Part shown: positions 35,851-44,948 of the stretch, in pieces | Layout of the letters: every line of letters begins with the position of its first letter | Position numbering within the stretch: the stretch's first letter is position 1 | Assembly: GCF_009928685.1 (NCBI RefSeq) | Contig: NZ_WWEO01000043.1 | Location: 248,001-312,000, forward strand | Origin: Mucilaginibacter agri | Lineage (GTDB): Bacteria; Bacteroidota; Bacteroidia; Sphingobacteriales; Sphingobacteriaceae | Direction of reading: 5' to 3' | Length of the DNA stretch: 64,000 nucleotides | Notes under the pieces: generated by a model | Seen by the model: the letters and a program-made list of their open reading frames with translations, nothing else | Told to the model about the DNA's origin: nothing | The model's database searches: none | Translations under genes and position numbers: made by a program

Positions 35851-36996
35851 ATGAGAAAACTATTTTTATATATAGCCCTGTTTGTACCGGCATTAAGCAT
35901 GGCACAATCTCCGCAAGCTTTTACTATTAAAGGTAAAATTGCCAATGCAACGCCTCCTGCCAAAGCTTACTTGTTTTACTCGCTTGGTGCTAACAGGTAT
36001 GTAGATTCATCTAACGTTAGCCTGGGCGCTTTTGAAATTACAGGTACTGTATTAAACCCGGTGAATGCTGTTTTGGTGCTCGACCATAAGGGCGTTGGCG
36101 TACAGCGTTTAGATAATACTGCCGATGCTTTAATGATGTATGTAGAGCCAGGAACCATTAATGTGAGCGCCATGGATTCTGTTAAGAAGGCTGAAATAAC
36201 TGGCTCGCAGATTAATGATGACAATAAAAAGTTAATGGCGCAGCTTACGCCCATCAACGAAAAAAGTAAAAAGATATACCAGGAAGCACAGCGCGCAACG
36301 CTGGCCCAACAACAATCGGCAGAGTATCAGAACATGATGCAAGCTCGGTTTAAAGCGGCCCAATCTGAGCAGGAAGGTATATTGATGAACTTTGTAAAAG
36401 CTAATCCTAAAAGCTATTTAAGCCTGTTGGCACTAAGTTCGCTTGGCGGCCCATCTGCCGACCCTGCACCGCTGCTGCCGCTATACAATGCCTTAGACCT
36501 AAGCCTGAAAGAAACTGAAGCAGGTAAACAACTCGAAACCTCTTTAAATGGGTTAAAAGCTACTGCTATAGGCGCTATGGCTCCCGATTTTACCCAACCC
36601 GATGCTGATGGTAAGCCAGTAAAGCTATCATCTTTCCGTGGCAAATATGTGCTGGTTGATTTTTGGGCATCATGGTGCGGCCCTTGCCGCCAAGAGAACC
36701 CTAACGTGGTAAAAGCATTTAACAAATACAAAGACAAAAACTTCACCATATTGGGGGTGTCTTTAGATAAACCTGGTGCTAAAGACGCCTGGCAGTCGGC
36801 CATCAAAAGCGACGGCCTGGCCTGGACACAGGTATCCGATCTTAAATTTTGGGATAACGAAGCCGCTGCATTATACTTTGTACGCGCCATCCCGCAAAAT
36901 TTTTTGATAGACCCGCAAGGTAAAATAATCGGCAAAAACCTAAGAGGAGCTGATTTAGATAATAAGCTGGCTAAGCTGTTTCCTGCCTCCATGTAG
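35851..36996 (+). CDS. TlpA-like periplasmic thioredoxin with DUF4369-type domain (copy 1)
   Basis: 381 residues with a signal peptide (cleavage near SMAQ|S, residue 19). Residues 20-130 match a DUF4369-like domain (FTIKGKIANATPPAKAYLFY). A helical linker follows, then a thioredoxin domain from about 240 with FRGKYVLVDFWASWCGPCRQ; the redox pair is C-G-P-C. It ends with a conserved AIPQNFLIDPQGKIIGKNLR block that includes the cis-Pro. Likely a periplasmic or membrane-facing thiol reductase. A paralogue follows after a terminator, so this is a tandem duplication with separate transcription. Confidence 0.93.
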   Translation: MRKLFLYIALFVPALSMAQSPQAFTIKGKIANATPPAKAYLFYSLGANRYVDSSNVSLGAFEITGTVLNPVNAVLVLDHKGVGVQRLDNTADALMMYVEPGTINVSAMDSVKKAEITGSQINDDNKKLMAQLTPINEKSKKIYQEAQRATLAQQQSAEYQNMMQARFKAAQSEQEGILMNFVKANPKSYLSLLALSSLGGPSADPAPLLPLYNALDLSLKETEAGKQLETSLNGLKATAIGAMAPDFTQPDADGKPVKLSSFRGKYVLVDFWASWCGPCRQENPNVVKAFNKYKDKNFTILGVSLDKPGAKDAWQSAIKSDGLAWTQVSDLKFWDNEAAALYFVRAIPQNFLIDPQGKIIGKNLRGADLDNKLAKLFPASM

Positions 36997-37012
36997 TTGA
37001 GGCAAGCAAGAT

Positions 37013-37054
37013 AAACGAGCAAGGCTGCGGGTAATCGCGGCCTTGCTCGTTTTA
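37013..37054 (+). terminator. Terminator after the first TlpA-like gene
   Basis: AAACGAGCAAGGC, a 14-base loop, and GCCTTGCTCGTTT form a perfect 13-bp stem with A/T tracts. Confidence 0.85.
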
Positions 37055-37066
37055 TATGCCCTTGCC

Positions 37067-37093
37067 GTCATGCCGAACTTGTTTCGGCACCCC
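37067..37093. repeat. GTCATGCCGAA-type short repeat
   Basis: GTCATGCCGAACTTGTTTCGGCAC contains the dyad TGCCGAA/TTCGGCA. It resembles other GTCAT-started hairpins in the window; only one half of a longer element seems present. Confidence 0.5.
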
Positions 37094-37187
37094 ACGGGAA
37101 GGGGGCGATTGGGCAGTTTGTTTCAGTACAGTTCATTCATTGCAACCTTGAAACGAAGAAGTTACTTTTTTTAAAAGATGTATTTTA

Positions 37188-37195
37188 TATATTTG
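37188..37195 (+). promoter_or_regulatory. TAnnTTTG box of the second TlpA-like gene
   Basis: TATATTTG lies 32 bases before the ATG at 37228 in an AT-rich leader. Confidence 0.45.
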
Positions 37196-37227
37196 AATTT
37201 AACCACCTTATTAAAACTCAAATTAGC

Positions 37228-38379
37228 ATGATCAGAAAAACATTATACGCCGCAATGATTGCCTTACCGGCATTAAGCTTTGCGCAAACAAGCCCCAACT
37301 TTGTAGTTAAAGGAAAGATAGGTACCTATAATGCACCGGCTAAAGTTTACTTAAGCTACCGTGCTGGTACTAAAAGTGTAACCGACTCGGCCGTGTTGGT
37401 AAACGGCGCTTTCGAATTTAAAGGTACATTAACAGACCCAGCACAGGGCGCGTTATACTTTAATGCCAAGGGAGATGGTATCCACTCTCCGGCAGATTAC
37501 ACTGAACTGTATATCGATAACAAAGGAACAACCCTGGTAAACAGCCCCGATCTGGCTAAAAACGCTGTGGTTAGCGGTACCAAACTTGCCGAAGAAAGCG
37601 CCAAATATCAAGCCGCTTTAAAACCAACCGACGCAGAATATGAAGCGCTCAGTGCTAAAGAAAAGGCATTGGGTAACGATATAACTCCAGACCAAAAGAA
37701 AGAGTTTGATGCGTTAGAAAAAGCTATTGATAACCGCGAAAAAGCAGCCACCAGAAAATTTATTGAGGATAATCCATCGTCGCTGGTAAGCTTAAATGCG
37801 TTGCGTAACTATACTTACAGCGCAGATTATAAAGATTTGGAACCACTGTTTCATCACATGAGCGCTGATATACAAAACAGTACTTCGGGTAAAAAATATG
37901 CCGACCAGTTAGATAAACTTAAAGGCGTAGCTTATGGTGCAACCGCTCCGGAGTTTGCTATGGCTGATACCAATGGTGTGACGGTAAAACTATCATCATT
38001 CCGCGGTAAATATGTTCTGGTTGATTTTTGGGCTTCATGGTGCGGCCCTTGCCGCCGCGAAAACCCTAACGTGGTTAAGGCTTACAACCAGTTTAAAGAC
38101 AAAAACTTTACCATCCTGAGCGTATCGTTAGATCGCCCGAATGCTAAGGATAAATGGATGGCCGCTATCCACAAAGATGGCCTTGCCTGGACCCATGTTT
38201 CTGACCTGAAATTCTGGGATAACGATGCCGCCAAATTATACGGCGTACAAGCAATCCCTCAAAACTTCTTGTTAGATCCCAAAGGGAAAATTGTAGGCAA
38301 GAACCTGCGCGGCGACGACCTGGCAGCGAAGTTAAGCGAGCTATTAGGCGGTGTTAAAGGAAGCGATAAAACAGAGTAA
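37228..38379 (+). CDS. TlpA-like periplasmic thioredoxin with DUF4369-type domain (copy 2)
   Basis: 383 residues with a signal peptide (cleavage near SFAQ|T, residue 20). Same domain order as its upstream paralogue: DUF4369-like part (FVVKGKIGTYNAPAKVYLSY), Lys/Glu-rich helical linker (about 130-190), thioredoxin domain with FRGKYVLVDFWASWCGPCRR. The C-terminal third is nearly identical between the copies while the N-terminal halves differ, so substrate specificity may have diverged after duplication. It has its own promoter box and a strong terminator. Confidence 0.93.
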   Translation: MIRKTLYAAMIALPALSFAQTSPNFVVKGKIGTYNAPAKVYLSYRAGTKSVTDSAVLVNGAFEFKGTLTDPAQGALYFNAKGDGIHSPADYTELYIDNKGTTLVNSPDLAKNAVVSGTKLAEESAKYQAALKPTDAEYEALSAKEKALGNDITPDQKKEFDALEKAIDNREKAATRKFIEDNPSSLVSLNALRNYTYSADYKDLEPLFHHMSADIQNSTSGKKYADQLDKLKGVAYGATAPEFAMADTNGVTVKLSSFRGKYVLVDFWASWCGPCRRENPNVVKAYNQFKDKNFTILSVSLDRPNAKDKWMAAIHKDGLAWTHVSDLKFWDNDAAKLYGVQAIPQNFLLDPKGKIVGKNLRGDDLAAKLSELLGGVKGSDKTE

Positions 38380-38387
38380 GGCGTAGA

Positions 38388-38420
38388 GCCTCACCCCCAA
38401 CCCTCCAAAGGAGAGGGGGT
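38388..38420. repeat. Half copy of the CCTCACCCC palindromic repeat
   Basis: GCCTCACCCCCAACCCTC then AAAGGAGAGGGGG. It shares the opening GCCTCACCCC and the CCCTC/GAGAGGG dyad with the element inside miaB. Confidence 0.65.
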
Positions 38421-38430
38421 ACGATATAGA

Positions 38431-38467
38431 ACAAGAAAGGCCTTCGATTATCGAAGGCCTTTCTTGT
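38431..38467 (+). terminator. Strong terminator-like hairpin after the second TlpA-like gene
   Basis: ACAAGAAAGGCCTTCGA, a 3-base loop TTA, then the exact reverse complement: a perfect 17-bp stem. Only a short T-rich tail follows. Confidence 0.75.
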
Positions 38468-38488
38468 CTATTGTAACTTGTGTTATTT

Positions 38489-38575
38489 ATTGCGAGCTAT
38501 AGCGTGGCAACCTCGTCGCTTTTTGTTCTATCTGTATGGCTACGGGGTTGTTTCGTTCCTCAATGAAACATTTTT
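38489..38575. repeat. Degenerate GTCATTGCGAG inverted repeat
   Basis: The left part (ATTGCGAGCTATAGCGTGG and on) closely matches the left arm at 44392-44473. The right part (GGGGTTGTTTCGTTCCTCAA) is decayed. Confidence 0.6.
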
Positions 38576-38579
38576 TAAT

Positions 38580-38614
38580 GTCTCGATTCCTGATTTTCGA
38601 TTCCCGACTCTCTC
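38580..38614. repeat. Solo GATTCCCGACTCTC repeat
   Basis: The words CTCGATTCCTGATT and GATTCCCGACTCTCTCTT match the right terminal repeat of the element at 10100-10580. The copy abuts the stop codon of purD. Confidence 0.55.
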
Positions 38615-39889
38615 TTACAAAAGGTCAAACCCAATATCTTTTCTGAAATACTTACCATCATAATAAATACGGCTGGCATCCAGAGTAGCTTGTTGCAGGG
38701 CGGTAAACATATCGTCTTGCAGAGATGTAATGGCTAATACGCGGCCACCTGAAGTCTTGATCTCTTCACCATCGGCATAAGTACCAGCATGGAACGCGAT
38801 GGAACCGCGCACATTTTCCAAGCCAGTAATTACCTTATCTTTCAGGTACTCGCCAGGGTAGCCGCCTGCTACGCAAACTACGGTAGCGGCAACTTTGTCG
38901 GAAATTTTCAATTCTTTGGTGTGCAGATTGCCTTCGGCTACGCCTTTAAGCAGGTCGGCCAGGTCAGATTCTATACGTGGTAAAACGCTCTCTGTCTCCG
39001 GGTCTCCCATGCGGCAGTTGTATTCGATAACGTACGGTTCGCCATTGCAATTCATTAGTCCGATGAAAATGAATCCTTTGTAAGGTATGTTATCCTGCTT
39101 TAAACCATTTACGGTCGGAATAATCACGCGTTCGTGTACCTTATCCATAAAATCCTTACCTGCAAATGGAACCGGCGAAACCGACCCCATGCCGCCGGTA
39201 TTTAAACCGGTGTCGCCCTCGCCAATGCGTTTATAATCTTTGGCTTCGGGTAATACTTTATAGTTGGTACCATCGCTCAGTACAAATACCGAGAGCTCGA
39301 TGCCTTGTAAAAACTGTTCGATAACCACTTTCGAGCTTGCCTCGCCAAATTTGGCTTCGGTAAGCATTTCGGTAAGTTCTTGTTTGGCTTCTTCAAGCGT
39401 GGTGCAAATTAATACGCCTTTACCGGCAGCCAGTCCGTCGGCTTTTAACACGATAGGCAGGCCTGCTGTTTCCAGGTAGGTTAAACCTTGCTGCAATGTA
39501 TCAGCGGTAAAAGTTTCTGAAGCTGCCGTTGGGATGTTGTGGCGGTTCATAAACTGTTTAGAGAAATCTTTGCTACCCTCTAACTGAGCACCCTCTTGCT
39601 GCGGGCCGATAACCGGGATATGGCGCAGCTGCTCATCGTTCAAAAAGAAATCGTGGATGCCTTTAACCAGGGGTTCTTCGGGGCCAACTAAAACCATGTC
39701 GATATTATTAGCCAGGGCAAATGCCTTGTGGCCTTCAAAATCGGTGACTTTTAAGTTTACGTTGGTGCCAAACTGGGCCGTACCGGGGTTGCCCGGTGCA
39801 ATAAATAATTGCTGGCATAATGGACTCTGAGATAATTTCCAGGCGAAGGCACTTTCCCTACCGCCAGAACCAATGAGCAGGATGTTCAT
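38615..39889 (-). CDS. purD: PurD, phosphoribosylamine-glycine ligase (GARS)
   Basis: 424 residues from ATG 39889. A longer frame from 39967 is open, but its extra 26 residues come from repeat-like sequence and precede the canonical MNILLIGSGGRESAFAWKLS. The ATP-grasp blocks are VLKADGLAAGKGVLI near residue 147 and NTGGMGSVSPVPF near 220, and EYNCRMGDPETESVLPRIE carries the metal ligands. It joins phosphoribosylamine to glycine in purine synthesis. A TATCTTTG box sits 6 bases before the start, supporting this choice. Confidence 0.97.
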   Translation of the reverse strand: MNILLIGSGGRESAFAWKLSQSPLCQQLFIAPGNPGTAQFGTNVNLKVTDFEGHKAFALANNIDMVLVGPEEPLVKGIHDFFLNDEQLRHIPVIGPQQEGAQLEGSKDFSKQFMNRHNIPTAASETFTADTLQQGLTYLETAGLPIVLKADGLAAGKGVLICTTLEEAKQELTEMLTEAKFGEASSKVVIEQFLQGIELSVFVLSDGTNYKVLPEAKDYKRIGEGDTGLNTGGMGSVSPVPFAGKDFMDKVHERVIIPTVNGLKQDNIPYKGFIFIGLMNCNGEPYVIEYNCRMGDPETESVLPRIESDLADLLKGVAEGNLHTKELKISDKVAATVVCVAGGYPGEYLKDKVITGLENVRGSIAFHAGTYADGEEIKTSGGRVLAITSLQDDMFTALQQATLDASRIYYDGKYFRKDIGFDLL

Positions 39890-39895
39890 GGGGGT

Positions 39896-39903
39896 CAAAG
39901 ATA
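39896..39903 (-). promoter_or_regulatory. TAnnTTTG box abutting the purD start
   Basis: TATCTTTG on the minus strand ends 6 bases before the ATG, which predicts a leader of about 0-2 bases. Confidence 0.45.
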
Positions 39904-39916
39904 GATGTTTGAATTG

Positions 39917-39950
39917 AGTTTTCGGTTGTCGGTTATCAGTTGTCGCTAGA
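39917..39950. repeat. GTTGTCGGTTATCAGTTGTC-type repeat (left copy)
   Basis: Short run of related words TTGTCGG/TTATCAG/TTGTCGC. A similar run lies at 40762-40797 and a reversed, degraded one near 40847-40876, so the gene at 40007-40759 is framed by this family. Confidence 0.5.
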
Positions 39951-40006
39951 GCAATACCGCTTTTCAATTTGCCCTAACACTTAAACAATCGTAATTTGCC
40001 TTTAGC

Positions 40007-40759
40007 ATGAAAGCCTGTTTACTATTAATATGTATTTGCCTGCTGGGTAAAGTGGGTTTCGCTCAGAAAATAAAGAGCGATCTCGAAAAAGAAAACCTGA
40101 AAGGCAATGTAGACTCTGTAATTACGGAGAGCGTAGTGAATTACAGCGATAGTAGTTTAAAGAAGCCGAAGGTTGTTGTTAGACTAATATCAAAATATAA
40201 TCAAAACGGTAATCTCATCTCAACTGTTTTGTATGCCGAAGCTGCCTCAAATCAGCAGCCTGTAAAGGTATCCTATTTTTATGATGGAAGGCAGAGGTTG
40301 CTTAAGAAGATTGCCTATTATGAAAACGGGTTGGTACACCTGCAATCCTTATATAAATACGACGAGACCAGCAGCAGAGTTGAAATTCGCAACTATGATA
40401 ACACCCAGAAACTGATAAACTTTATTATTTCTTATTACAACAGTTCGGGCAATGTGACAGAAAGTGCCGGATTTAGCGCTGATAGAAAAGAGATATGGCG
40501 GCAACGTTACAAATACGATAAAGGAAATACGGTTGGTATCGAATATCTTAATCCTTCGGGGGCAATACTATCTACTAATACCATGGCTTATGATGCATTA
40601 GATAATATGATCATCAATACGGAAAAGCAGCCTGATGGAAAAAGTACCTCCAAAATATATCACTACTTTAATTACGATAAAAAGTTTAACTGGCTATCGA
40701 TGGACGAAACCGATAACAACGGGATCGTTACCCAACGAAGAATAACCTACTTTAAGTAA
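40007..40759 (+). CDS. Exported protein with YD-like repeats
   Basis: 250 residues with a signal peptide (cleavage near GFAQ|K, residue 20). The mature part has repeated Tyr/Asn/Gly strands of the RHS/YD type (KYNQNGNLISTVLYAE; RYKYDKGNTVGIEYL; AYDALDNMIINTEKQPDG), often seen in small Bacteroidota secreted proteins. No catalytic motif is visible. It stands alone between purD and secA and is framed by TTGTCGG repeats, so it may be part of an accessory insertion. Function unknown. Confidence 0.75.
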   Translation: MKACLLLICICLLGKVGFAQKIKSDLEKENLKGNVDSVITESVVNYSDSSLKKPKVVVRLISKYNQNGNLISTVLYAEAASNQQPVKVSYFYDGRQRLLKKIAYYENGLVHLQSLYKYDETSSRVEIRNYDNTQKLINFIISYYNSSGNVTESAGFSADRKEIWRQRYKYDKGNTVGIEYLNPSGAILSTNTMAYDALDNMIINTEKQPDGKSTSKIYHYFNYDKKFNWLSMDETDNNGIVTQRRITYFK

Positions 40760-40761
40760 AG

Positions 40762-40797
40762 TTGTCGGTTGTCAGCTATTAGTTGTCAGTTGTCAAT
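40762..40797. repeat. GTTGTCGGTTGTCAG-type repeat (right copy)
   Basis: GTTGTCGGTTGTCAG and a second AGTTGTCAGTTGTCAATA lie directly after the stop of the YD-like gene, same family as 39917-39950. Confidence 0.5.
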
Positions 40798-40966
40798 AAA
40801 AGAGCGTTTTTGCCATATAATCAAGGTGTTTGGGTAAGGAGTGTAATACCGAAAACCGATAACAGGCCACAGAAAACAGAAATTTTCCTAACTTTACCTG
40901 CCATTATGACTTTTACACTTCTATGGCGTAATTGTTGATTGGTAGTGAATATATATTATAAACAGC

Positions 40967-43900
40967 ATGTTGGGATTTATCAGTAAGCTTTTCGGTAATA
41001 AATCGGAAAGAGACTTAAAAAGTATACAACCTTTAGTTGAAAAAATAAAAGCTGAGTTTGCGAAACTCGAAAACATCAGCAATGACGAACTGCGCGCCAT
41101 GACGCTCGATTTTAAAGAGCGGATTGCACAAGGCCTTGCAGATATCGATAATGACATCCAGTCGGCAAAAGAACAGGCAGAAGATCCTGAACTTGCTGTT
41201 GACGCTAAGGTTGACCTTTATACCCAGATAGACAAGTTAGAAAAGGACCGCAACAAAGCACTCGAAGAGTTACTGATGAGCATCCTGCCCGAAGCTTTTG
41301 CTGTGGTTAAAGAAACCGCCCGCCGTTTTGCCGGTAATAAAACCATTGAGGTTACTGCCTGGGAAAGCGACCGCGAGCTGGCTGCTAAAAAAGCAAACGT
41401 TATTATTAAAGGCGATAAAGCCATACACCACAATACCTGGATAGCTGCCGGAAACGAAGTTACCTGGGATATGGTGCACTATGATGTACAGCTGATTGGC
41501 GGTATTGTATTGCACCAGGGTAAAATTGCCGAGATGACCACGGGTGAGGGTAAAACCTTGGTGGCTACCTTGCCGGCTTACCTTAATGCTATTGCAGGCC
41601 AGGGTGTACACATTGTAACCGTGAATGATTACCTGGCACGCCGTGACTCGGAGTGGATGGGCCCATTGTACGAGTTCCATGGTTTAACTGTTGATTGTAT
41701 CGACAAGCACGAGCCAAACTCTGAAGAGCGCCGTAAAGCCTACATGGCCGATATCACCTTCGGTACCAACAACGAATTCGGTTTCGACTACCTGCGCGAT
41801 AACATGACCCGCACACCGGAAGAATTAGTGCAGCGCAAACTGCATTTTGCGATGGTGGATGAGGTTGACTCCGTGTTAATTGACGATGCCCGTACACCAT
41901 TAATTATTTCTGGCCCGATCCCTCGTGGTGATGAGCATGAGTTTTATCAGTTGAAACCACGCATCCAGCGTTTGGTTGATGCGCAAAAAGCATATATCAA
42001 CGGTGTATTAAACGAAGCTAAAAAAGGCATTAACGAAGGTAAAGCCGGTATTGATAATGGCGGTTTAGCTTTATTACGTGCACACCGTGGTTTGCCTAAG
42101 AGCAAGGCGCTGATCAAATTCCTGAGCGAAGGTGGTAACCGTACCATCCTGCAAAAAACAGAAAATTACTACATGCAAGATCAGGGCAAGGAAATGCCTA
42201 AGGTAGATGCCGACCTGTTCTTCGTAATAGATGAAAAAAATAACTCGGTTGAACTAACCGAAAAAGGTATCGAGTTAATCACAGCTTCGGGCGAAGACCC
42301 TCACTTCTTTGTAATGCCTGATGTAGGTGGTGAAGTTGCTGAGATTGAAAAATCTAACCTGAGCGCCGACGAAAAAGTTCATCGTAAGGATGAATTGATG
42401 CGCGATTTTTCTATCAAATCTGAGCGTATCCACTCGGTTAACCAATTGTTAAAGGCTTATACTTTGTTCGAAAAAGATACCGAGTATATCCTTGATGAAG
42501 GAAAAGTTAAAATTGTAGACGAGCAAACCGGCCGTGTATTAGATGGTCGCCGTTACTCTGATGGTTTACACCAGGCTATAGAGGCTAAAGAGAACGTTAA
42601 GGTTGAAGATGCTACCCAAACTTTTGCTACAGTAACACTGCAAAACTACTTCCGTATGTATCACAAACTTTGCGGTATGACGGGTACTGCGGTTACAGAA
42701 GCAGGTGAGTTCTGGGAGATTTATAAACTCGACGTAGTGGAGATCCCTGCTAACAGAGGTATCCAACGCGATGACCGTCAGGATCTGGTATACCGTACCG
42801 TTCGTGAAAAATACAACGCCGTTGCCGACGAGATTGTTAAGCTTACACAAGCCGGTCGCCCGGTGCTGGTGGGTACAACATCTGTTGAGATATCTGAATT
42901 AGTGAGCCGTATGCTTAAGCTGCGCGGCATTAAGCATAACGTACTGAACGCCAAATTGCACCAGAAAGAGGCTGATATTGTGGCCGAAGCTGGTAAAGCG
43001 GGTACCGTAACCATTGCTACCAACATGGCCGGTCGTGGTACGGATATTAAACTGGGCGAGGGTGTTAAAGAAGCCGGCGGTTTAGCTATCGTTGGTACCG
43101 AGCGCCATGAGTCTCGTCGTGTCGATCGCCAGTTACGCGGTCGTGCCGGTCGTCAGGGCGATCCGGGTTCTTCACAGTTCTTCGTGTCATTAGAGGATAA
43201 CCTGATGCGTTTATTCGGATCAGAGCGTATCTCTAACCTGATGGTGCGTATGGGTATCGAAGAGGGCGAAGTAATTCAGCACTCGATGATCACCAAATCA
43301 ATAGAGCGTGCACAGAAGAAAGTAGAAGAAAACAACTTTGGTATCCGTAAGCGTTTGTTAGAGTATGATGATGTGATGAACTCGCAACGTACTGTAATTT
43401 ATGCAAAACGTAAAAACGCCCTGTTTGGCGAGCGTTTGGATGTAGATTTGAGCAACACCATTTTTGATGTAATTGAAGATGTGGTTACCGAATACAAAGA
43501 AGCTGCAAACTACGATGGCCTTCAGTTAGAATTGATCCGCCTGTTCTCTTTAGATGTAGAACTTAGCGCAGATGAATTTGCAGGCGCTAACATTGCTAAA
43601 TTAACCGATAAAATATTCGCCGAGGTAACCGAGTTTTACCACCGCAAACAACATGCTATTGCAGAGCAGGCTTTCCCAGTATTGAAAGATGTATTTGATA
43701 CCCGCGGCCAGTATGTAGAAAATATTGTAGTGCCGTTTACAGATGGTATCCACGGTATACAAGTTGCAGTGCCACTTAAAAAGGCAGTTGAAAATCACGG
43801 TTTGGAAGTGTTTAAATCTTTCGAGAAAAACGTAACCCTGTCGCTGATTGATGATGCCTGGAAAGAGCATCTGCGCGAAATGGACGAGTTAAAGCAATCG

Positions 43901-44272
43901 GTACAAAACGCCGTTTACGAACAAAAAGATCCGTTATTGGTTTACAAATTCGAAGCGTTTGAATTGTTCCGCTCTATGTTGGCTAATGTGAATAAAGAGA
44001 TGGTAAGTTTCTTATTCAGAGGTGGTATCCCGCAACAGCAGGAGCCAGATGAGATTCAGGAAGCAAGGCCTCAGCCTAAAACCGATATGCGTAACATGCG
44101 CACCTCGAAACCAGAGCTGATGCAGGATGCAAGCGGTATCGAACTAGCTGATATGCCAGACATGCCAAAAGCAACTCCTATACGCGTTGACCCTAAAATA
44201 GGCCGTAACGACCCTTGCCCTTGCGGTAGCGGTAAAAAGTATAAAAACTGCCACGGCGTAGGCGAAGCGTAA
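40967..44272 (+). CDS. secA: SecA, preprotein translocase ATPase
   Basis: 1101 residues, the longer type usual in Bacteroidota (E. coli has 901). It drives protein export through SecYEG. Visible are Walker [20 protein letters not shown], the nucleotide-fold [19 protein letters not shown], the [19 protein letters not shown] block with [20 protein letters not shown] and the [19 protein letters not shown] motif. An insertion around residues 320-420 and 455-510 accounts for the length. The C-terminus keeps the zinc/SecB-binding motif [14 protein letters not shown]. Confidence 0.98.
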   Translation: MLGFISKLFGNKSERDLKSIQPLVEKIKAEFAKLENISNDELRAMTLDFKERIAQGLADIDNDIQSAKEQAEDPELAVDAKVDLYTQIDKLEKDRNKALEELLMSILPEAFAVVKETARRFAGNKTIEVTAWESDRELAAKKANVIIKGDKAIHHNTWIAAGNEVTWDMVHYDVQLIGGIVLHQGKIAEMTTGEGKTLVATLPAYLNAIAGQGVHIVTVNDYLARRDSEWMGPLYEFHGLTVDCIDKHEPNSEERRKAYMADITFGTNNEFGFDYLRDNMTRTPEELVQRKLHFAMVDEVDSVLIDDARTPLIISGPIPRGDEHEFYQLKPRIQRLVDAQKAYINGVLNEAKKGINEGKAGIDNGGLALLRAHRGLPKSKALIKFLSEGGNRTILQKTENYYMQDQGKEMPKVDADLFFVIDEKNNSVELTEKGIELITASGEDPHFFVMPDVGGEVAEIEKSNLSADEKVHRKDELMRDFSIKSERIHSVNQLLKAYTLFEKDTEYILDEGKVKIVDEQTGRVLDGRRYSDGLHQAIEAKENVKVEDATQTFATVTLQNYFRMYHKLCGMTGTAVTEAGEFWEIYKLDVVEIPANRGIQRDDRQDLVYRTVREKYNAVADEIVKLTQAGRPVLVGTTSVEISELVSRMLKLRGIKHNVLNAKLHQKEADIVAEAGKAGTVTIATNMAGRGTDIKLGEGVKEAGGLAIVGTERHESRRVDRQLRGRAGRQGDPGSSQFFVSLEDNLMRLFGSERISNLMVRMGIEEGEVIQHSMITKSIERAQKKVEENNFGIRKRLLEYDDVMNSQRTVIYAKRKNALFGERLDVDLSNTIFDVIEDVVTEYKEAANYDGLQLELIRLFSLDVELSADEFAGANIAKLTDKIFAEVTEFYHRKQHAIAEQAFPVLKDVFDTRGQYVENIVVPFTDGIHGIQVAVPLKKAVENHGLEVFKSFEKNVTLSLIDDAWKEHLREMDELKQSVQNAVYEQKDPLLVYKFEAFELFRSMLANVNKEMVSFLFRGGIPQQQEPDEIQEARPQPKTDMRNMRTSKPELMQDASGIELADMPDMPKATPIRVDPKIGRNDPCPCGSGKKYKNCHGVGEA

Positions 44273-44281
44273 TTCGTTTAC

Positions 44282-44365
44282 TTTGTCATTCTGAGTGCTA
44301 ACGAAGAATCTTCTGCGCTAGTTTAATCGCTTTAAGAAGATTCTTCACTACGTTCAGAATGACAA
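44282..44365. repeat. TTTGTCATTCTGAG inverted repeat
   Basis: TTTGTCATTCTG at the left end and CAGAATGACAAA at the right end, with an inner dyad AGAATCTTCT/AGAAGATTCT. The stem is imperfect in between. It lies after secA. Confidence 0.8.
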
Positions 44366-44391
44366 ATCATTGTTGTAGGAAATTGAATAAC

Positions 44392-44473
44392 ATGTCATTG
44401 CGAGCGATAGCGTGGCAACCTCGTCGAATACAGAGCTACGAGGTTGCTTCGTAGTCCCTCCTCGCAATGACAT
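44392..44473. repeat. ATGTCATTGCGAG inverted repeat
   Basis: ATGTCATTGCGAG and CTCGCAATGACAT form the ends, with GGCAACCTCGT/ACGAGGTTGC inside. The ATG at 44467, which opens a longer frame for the next gene, is part of this repeat. Confidence 0.85.
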
Positions 44474-44496
44474 ACTTTTTTAGACATTATTTACAA

Positions 44497-44946
44497 ATGA
44501 AAAACACAGTATCCCCTTACAAAACCCTTTTGTATATCACCGGATGCTGTTTTTTTATGCTTTTATCAGCCACCACATTTGCCCAAACCCGGGGCAAAGT
44601 AGAGGTGATAAAAGATCCCCGAGTGGATACGCTGATTGCACGTAAATTAACCGCTAACAGCGGCAGTGCGCAAAGCGGTTTCTCCTCATCGGGCTATCGG
44701 GTGCAAATCTACACCGGTTCCGACCGTGCTGCTGCTTACAAAGCCCAAACCAAATTTGTACAGAACTATCCCGACGTACAGTCGTATATTACTTACCTCG
44801 AGCCCAACTTTAAAGTAAGGGTAGGCGATTTTCGTACCCGGTTGGAAGCCACCAAAATGATGGAACAACTGCGGCCATGGTTTCCGTTGATGTTCATTAT
44901 CCCAGAGAAAATTAATCCTCCAAAACTGGAGTCAGATACACAGTAA
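44497..44946 (+). CDS. Exported SPOR-domain protein
   Basis: 149 residues from ATG 44497; an upstream ATG at 44467 lies inside a repeat and would spoil the signal peptide, so I reject it. The signal peptide ends near TFAQ|T. Residues about 65-146 are a SPOR domain (GYRVQIYTGSDRAAAYKAQT; YLEPNFKVRVGDFRTRLEAT), a fold that binds denuded peptidoglycan glycans. It is followed after 2 bases by an amidohydrolase gene and then by another exported protein, forming a three-gene operon. A role at the cell wall is likely; the partner relation is inference. Confidence 0.88.
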   Translation: MKNTVSPYKTLLYITGCCFFMLLSATTFAQTRGKVEVIKDPRVDTLIARKLTANSGSAQSGFSSSGYRVQIYTGSDRAAAYKAQTKFVQNYPDVQSYITYLEPNFKVRVGDFRTRLEATKMMEQLRPWFPLMFIIPEKINPPKLESDTQ

Positions 44947-44948
44947 CA

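Noticed and set aside
36414-37022. 202-residue minus-strand frame over the first TlpA-like gene
   Set aside because: No family features; the plus-strand gene has signal peptide and thioredoxin motifs, so this is a shadow.
39890-39967. N-terminal extension of purD
   Set aside because: The extra residues come from repeat-like DNA; the conserved GARS sequence and the promoter box support ATG 39889.
44467-44496. Longer start for the SPOR-domain gene
   Set aside because: The ATG is part of an inverted repeat, and the extension would precede and spoil a normal signal peptide.
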